From Nitrospirillum viridazoti CBAmc (GTDB lineage Bacteria; Pseudomonadota; Alphaproteobacteria; Azospirillales; Azospirillaceae): a stretch of DNA of 64,000 nucleotides. The stretch spans positions 1,032,001-1,096,000 of the forward strand of contig NZ_CP022112.1 in NCBI RefSeq assembly GCF_000730165.1, given 5' to 3'. Position 1 is the stretch's first letter; every line of letters starts with the position of its first letter. Positions 60,878-64,000 of this stretch are shown here, one piece after another. The position numbers and the translations under genes were made by a program. The notes below the pieces were generated by a model. That model saw only the letters and a program-made list of their open reading frames with translations, was not told where the DNA came from and did not search any database.

Positions 60878-62203
60878 TCAGAAGTCCGCGACGTCGATCT
60901 TCTTCCCCTTGTCGAAGCGTGACAGGGCATAAGGGCGGGGATCGACGATGGGGGCGGAGCCTGTCGCAAGATCAGCGATCAGGTGCCCCGCGCCGGGTCC
61001 GATGCCGAAGCCGTGGCCGCTGAATCCCGCCGCCAGGATGAAGCCAGGGACGTCTGGTACCCCACCAATCACCGGGACGCCATCGGGCGTGCTATCGATA
61101 TAGCCAGCCCAGGTGTTGATGACTGGAGCGGCCCTAAGGCCAGGAACGAGGTCAATCGCCCGTTTCACCGTCAGGCGTACCGTGCGCGGGTCCGGCGTCG
61201 GATCCAGAACGCGCATCCGCTCCATCGGCGTCGGCTGGTCGACAGTCCAGCGGGAGCCCGTTTCATGGCCGGAGCGCCAGCCTTCCAGCCCCCCAGGCGA
61301 CAGGCTGCGCCAGCGCCGCAGGAACATGGGCAGGAATTCGCGGTGGAAGCGGAAAAACTGGGGCGTCGGATCGACCCGCGCCCACCCGCTGATCGATAGG
61401 GTATGACAACCGTCGCCACGGCGCGTGATCGACACCGACTTGGTGTGAAGGGCGTCCGGCAAATCGATCTGGTCGCTGGCCACCGCAACAATGGACTGGC
61501 GCACCGATGCCTGGGGGAAGCGGATGCCCAACTGATGACAAAAGGAAGAGGCCCACGCGCCGCCGGTGTGTATGGCCAGCTTCGTGCGGATGGTGCCCTT
61601 TTCGGTAATGATGCCGCTCACGGCGCCGCCCGCCAGTTCGATGCCCCGCGCGGCACAGCCTTGGTGGACGGTGCCGCCGTGCCGCATCGCCGCCTTCGCC
61701 GCCGCCGGGGCCGCGAGCCCGGGATCGGCAATGCCATCGGTCGGAGCCAATACCCCGCCCCGCCAACGCCGTCCTGTGAAGCCGCCCCGTTCGGTCGCCT
61801 CGGCACCGTCCAGCATCCGCGTACTGACGCCGACCGTCCGCGCGAAGGCGCCCCAACGGGCCCAGGTGTCCAGTTCCTCTTCGTCGTTGCTCAGGTAAAA
61901 CAAGCCGCAGCGGCGAAATCCGGCATCCTCACCGCTGTCGGCGGCGAAGCGGTCCCAAAGATCGAGGCTCTTGGTTGATATCGGCAGTTCACGCGCGTCG
62001 CGGTTCTGCTGCCGGCACCAGCCCCAGTTGCGGCTCGATTGCTCACCGCCGACCACGCCCTTCTCAACCAGCGCGACCTTCAGGCCCCGCATCGCAAGAT
62101 AATAGGTGGCGAAGGCGCCGACGATGCCGCCGCCGATCACCACGGCGTCGGCCTCGGTGGGCAAGGCGGGGGAGGATTGGATGAGGCGTAGGGGCGCCGA
62201 CAT
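60878..62203 (-). CDS. FAD-dependent amine/amino acid oxidoreductase (DAO family), second copy
   Basis: About 441 aa from the ATG at 62203 (GGGAG upstream; an ATG six codons earlier has none). The FAD motif is AVVIGGGIVGAFATYYLAMRG, then SRNWGWCRQQNRD, a block seen in DAO-type amine oxidases, LAIHTGGAWASSF and the C-terminal NTWAGYIDSTPDGVPVIGG with GFSGHGFGIGPGAGHLIADL. It oxidises a C-N bond. The upstream gene on the same strand is an aldehyde dehydrogenase, preceded by a RidA gene, repeating the enzyme set at 43-48 kb. It is clearly different in sequence from the enzyme at 44841. Confidence 0.88.
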   Translation of the reverse strand: MSAPLRLIQSSPALPTEADAVVIGGGIVGAFATYYLAMRGLKVALVEKGVVGGEQSSRNWGWCRQQNRDARELPISTKSLDLWDRFAADSGEDAGFRRCGLFYLSNDEEELDTWARWGAFARTVGVSTRMLDGAEATERGGFTGRRWRGGVLAPTDGIADPGLAAPAAAKAAMRHGGTVHQGCAARGIELAGGAVSGIITEKGTIRTKLAIHTGGAWASSFCHQLGIRFPQASVRQSIVAVASDQIDLPDALHTKSVSITRRGDGCHTLSISGWARVDPTPQFFRFHREFLPMFLRRWRSLSPGGLEGWRSGHETGSRWTVDQPTPMERMRVLDPTPDPRTVRLTVKRAIDLVPGLRAAPVINTWAGYIDSTPDGVPVIGGVPDVPGFILAAGFSGHGFGIGPGAGHLIADLATGSAPIVDPRPYALSRFDKGKKIDVADF

Positions 62204-62233
62204 GGCGGTGCGATCTCCCATGAGACGGAAAGG

Positions 62234-63694
62234 TCAGGCGTAGCCGAGTATGGCCTTGGTTTCGAGGTACTCCTCGACACCGAAGACCCCGTATTCCCGG
62301 CCGTTGCCCGACCGCTTGTAGCCGCCGAACGGCGCGTGGGGATCCCAGGCGGGATGATTGAGATGGACCTGCCCGGTGCGGATGCGGCGAGCGACATCGC
62401 GCGCGCGCTCGATATCATCTCCTTGGACATGGCCGCCCAGCCCAAAGACCGTGTCGTTGGCGATATCGACGGCTTCGTCGATATCGTCGTAAGGCATGAT
62501 GCACAGGACAGGCCCGAAGATTTCCTCCTGCGCGACCCTCATCGTGCGCGTGACGCCGGAGAAGATCGTCGGACGGACATAGAAACCGCGGGTCCTGCCC
62601 TCCGGACGCCCGAGCCCGCCGCAGACCAGGGTGGCCCCCTCCGCAATACCCACGGCGATCATGGCCTGGACGCGCTCAAACTGGGCGCGGTTGGCGATGG
62701 GCCCCAAGACGGTCTTCCCGTCGGACGGATCGCCGACAATGATGGCCCCGGCCGTCGCCCGGGCGATGGCCTCCACCTCCGCCATTCGGGCCCGGGGCAC
62801 GATCATGCGGGTGGGCGCGCTGCAGGACTGGCCGGCATTGCGGAACGCGGCCATGACGCCCAGCGGAACAGCGCGCGGGACATCGGCATCGGGCAGGAAA
62901 ACGTTGGGCGACTTGCCGCCCAGCTCCTGGGTCACGCGCTTAACGGTCACCGCCGCCGCCTGGGCGACCAGCACGCCAGCCCGGTTGGAACCGGTGATCG
63001 AGATCATGTCGATACCGGGATGGGCCGCCATGGCCGCCCCGATTTCCGGGCCGGTGCCGTTGACCAAGTTGAGGACGCCCGGCGGCGTGCCCGCGTCGTG
63101 CATGATTTCGGTGAATAGCAAAGCGTTCAGCGGTGACAACTCGCTGGGCTTCAGCACCACCGTGCATCCGGCGGCCAGGGCCGGGGCGACCTTCGCCGTT
63201 ATCTGGTATAGCGGCCAGTTCCACGGCGTGATCAGGCCGCAGACCCCAATCGGCTCGCGCACGATGGCGGTGGTGCCCCGCATGGTCAGGAACGGATAGG
63301 TCGCCAGCACATCGGCAGCCGCACGGACGTGCGCCGCCGCAAGGGGGACATGGGCGGCGCGGGCGTGGCTGATGGCCGCCCCCATCTCACGCGATAGCAC
63401 CTGGGCCAACGGTTCCGCCCGCTCCAGGATCAGCGCGTGTATGCGCTCAAGCAGCGCGCGCCGGTCCGAGACGGGCGTGGCGCTGAACGCCGGCAGGGCC
63501 GCGCGCGCCGCCACGACGGCACGGTCGAGATCGGCGGCGGTCGCCGCCGCGAGTTCAGCGATCACAGCCTCGCTCGCCGGGTCGACCACCGGCAACGACA
63601 CCGGACTGGACGCCGGCCCCCATGCCCCGTCGATATAAAGGGCGCGCCCCGGATTCACATCCCCGGCCGCAACCGAATTCATTCCAGATGTCAT
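62234..63694 (-). CDS. NAD(P)-dependent aldehyde dehydrogenase, second copy
   Basis: About 486 aa from the ATG at 63694. Motifs are TPWNWPLYQITAKVAPALAAGCTVVLKPSE, ISITGSNRAGVLVA, the catalytic Glu in TQELGGKSPNVF, the catalytic Cys in FRNAGQSCSAPTRM and EIFGPVLCIMPYDD. The C-terminus SGNGREYGVFGVEEYLETKAI is typical of the family. It lies 30 bp before the FAD oxidoreductase and about 108 bp after RidA, probably in one operon RidA-ALDH-FAD oxidase. It oxidises an aldehyde produced by amine oxidation. The substrate is unknown. Confidence 0.92.
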   Translation of the reverse strand: MTSGMNSVAAGDVNPGRALYIDGAWGPASSPVSLPVVDPASEAVIAELAAATAADLDRAVVAARAALPAFSATPVSDRRALLERIHALILERAEPLAQVLSREMGAAISHARAAHVPLAAAHVRAAADVLATYPFLTMRGTTAIVREPIGVCGLITPWNWPLYQITAKVAPALAAGCTVVLKPSELSPLNALLFTEIMHDAGTPPGVLNLVNGTGPEIGAAMAAHPGIDMISITGSNRAGVLVAQAAAVTVKRVTQELGGKSPNVFLPDADVPRAVPLGVMAAFRNAGQSCSAPTRMIVPRARMAEVEAIARATAGAIIVGDPSDGKTVLGPIANRAQFERVQAMIAVGIAEGATLVCGGLGRPEGRTRGFYVRPTIFSGVTRTMRVAQEEIFGPVLCIMPYDDIDEAVDIANDTVFGLGGHVQGDDIERARDVARRIRTGQVHLNHPAWDPHAPFGGYKRSGNGREYGVFGVEEYLETKAILGYA

Positions 63695-63801
63695 CGCACC
63701 AGATCCTGACGGCGGTAGTGGGCGCCGACGATGGACGGAAACCAGGGCTCGCCGGAATGGCCGGTCCATCGAAAGCACGAAGGGCTGAGATCAGGTCATG
63801 T

Positions 63802-64000
63802 TCATGGCGCGCCCTCCCGGGCGCCGGTTGCGCCGCCCACCGCCACGGCATCGATCTCGACCAGATAGCCGTAATGCAGCTCGCCAACCGGAACCACCGT
63901 CCGCGCCGGCCGTGCGTCGCCCATCATCTCGGCATAGACCGCGTTGAAGCGGGGCCAGTTCTCAACGCCGACGATGTAGGCGGTAACCTTGAGAATATCG
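63802..64000 (-). CDS. RidA-family deaminase, N-terminus cut by window edge
   Basis: The last 65 or so residues of a RidA protein: DILKVTAYIVGVENWPRFNAVY, then ARPARTVVPVGELHYGYLVEIDAVAVGG. The active-site Arg is in ARTVV and the Glu in VEIDAVA. The 5' half lies beyond 64000. It heads the minus-strand set RidA-ALDH-FAD oxidoreductase, where it would hydrolyse imines from the oxidase. Confidence 0.88.
   Translation of the reverse strand, partial: DILKVTAYIVGVENWPRFNAVYAEMMGDARPARTVVPVGELHYGYLVEIDAVAVGGATGAREGAP

Noticed and set aside
1-64000. CRISPR array, rRNA or tRNA genes
   Set aside because: No regularly spaced short repeats with unique spacers and no recognisable rRNA or complete tRNA sequence were seen.

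Overview
The window is 64 kb of GC-rich DNA with tightly packed, often overlapping genes. The gene content (a periplasmic mxa-type methanol oxidation operon, alphaproteobacterial-style TonB receptors, a long NRPS siderophore locus) suggests an alphaproteobacterium, perhaps of the Azospirillum/Rhodospirillales type. That placement is an inference from gene content only.

Region 1 (1-4261): a minus-strand operon in the order mxaF-mxaJ-mxaG-mxaI, cut by the left edge inside mxaI. MxaF has Ala, not Asp, two residues after the catalytic Asp, which marks it as the calcium-type enzyme. A strong hairpin separates mxaF from the rest, and an AT-rich control region lies upstream.

Region 2 (4262-35667): one siderophore locus in two divergent operons sharing a 349-bp control region with two Fur-like sequences. 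Minus strand: mbtH, a diaminobutyrate aminotransferase, a C-A-T NRPS, a PvdE/SyrD-type exporter, a GNAT acyltransferase, an ornithine/lysine N-hydroxylase, a TonB receptor, and three inner-membrane genes (DUF3649, PepSY, DUF3325). Plus strand: a stand-alone aspartyl beta-hydroxylase, an NRPS (C-A-T-C-A-T-C) with a second hydroxylase fused at its C-terminus, a separate A-T protein, and an NRPS C-A-T-E-C. Specificity residues read by eye suggest Asp, Dab, Asp, a hydroxamate-bearing Orn/Lys (epimerised) and Gly. Two beta-hydroxy-Asp plus one hydroxamate would make a hexadentate ferric siderophore. No thioesterase is present, and there is one more C domain than A domains.

Region 3 (35668-40054): a gene-poor, scarred stretch. 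It holds an unidentified two-gene pair (an Ala/Gly/Lys-rich 413-aa protein and an acidic 171-aa protein), an IS481-type remnant broken by an intact IS5-family element, a triple 21-bp-spaced palindrome array, and an imperfect in-phase direct repeat.

Region 4 (40055-64000): a catabolic and scavenging region. It contains a GMC oxidoreductase, two MFS transporters, two aldehyde dehydrogenases, two FAD amine/amino-acid oxidases, two RidA proteins, an M81 metallopeptidase, a D-aminopeptidase-like S12 enzyme and two more serine hydrolases. It also has a fold-III PLP enzyme (D-amino-acid type), a ureohydrolase, an AraC regulator and a TonB receptor. The set FAD oxidase + aldehyde dehydrogenase + RidA occurs twice, which suggests parallel routes that oxidise amines or amino acids through imines to aldehydes or acids. 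Genes at about 55.2-59.0 kb have lower GC and abut a truncated transporter 3' end, so they look imported. A tyrosine-recombinase fragment lies just beyond.
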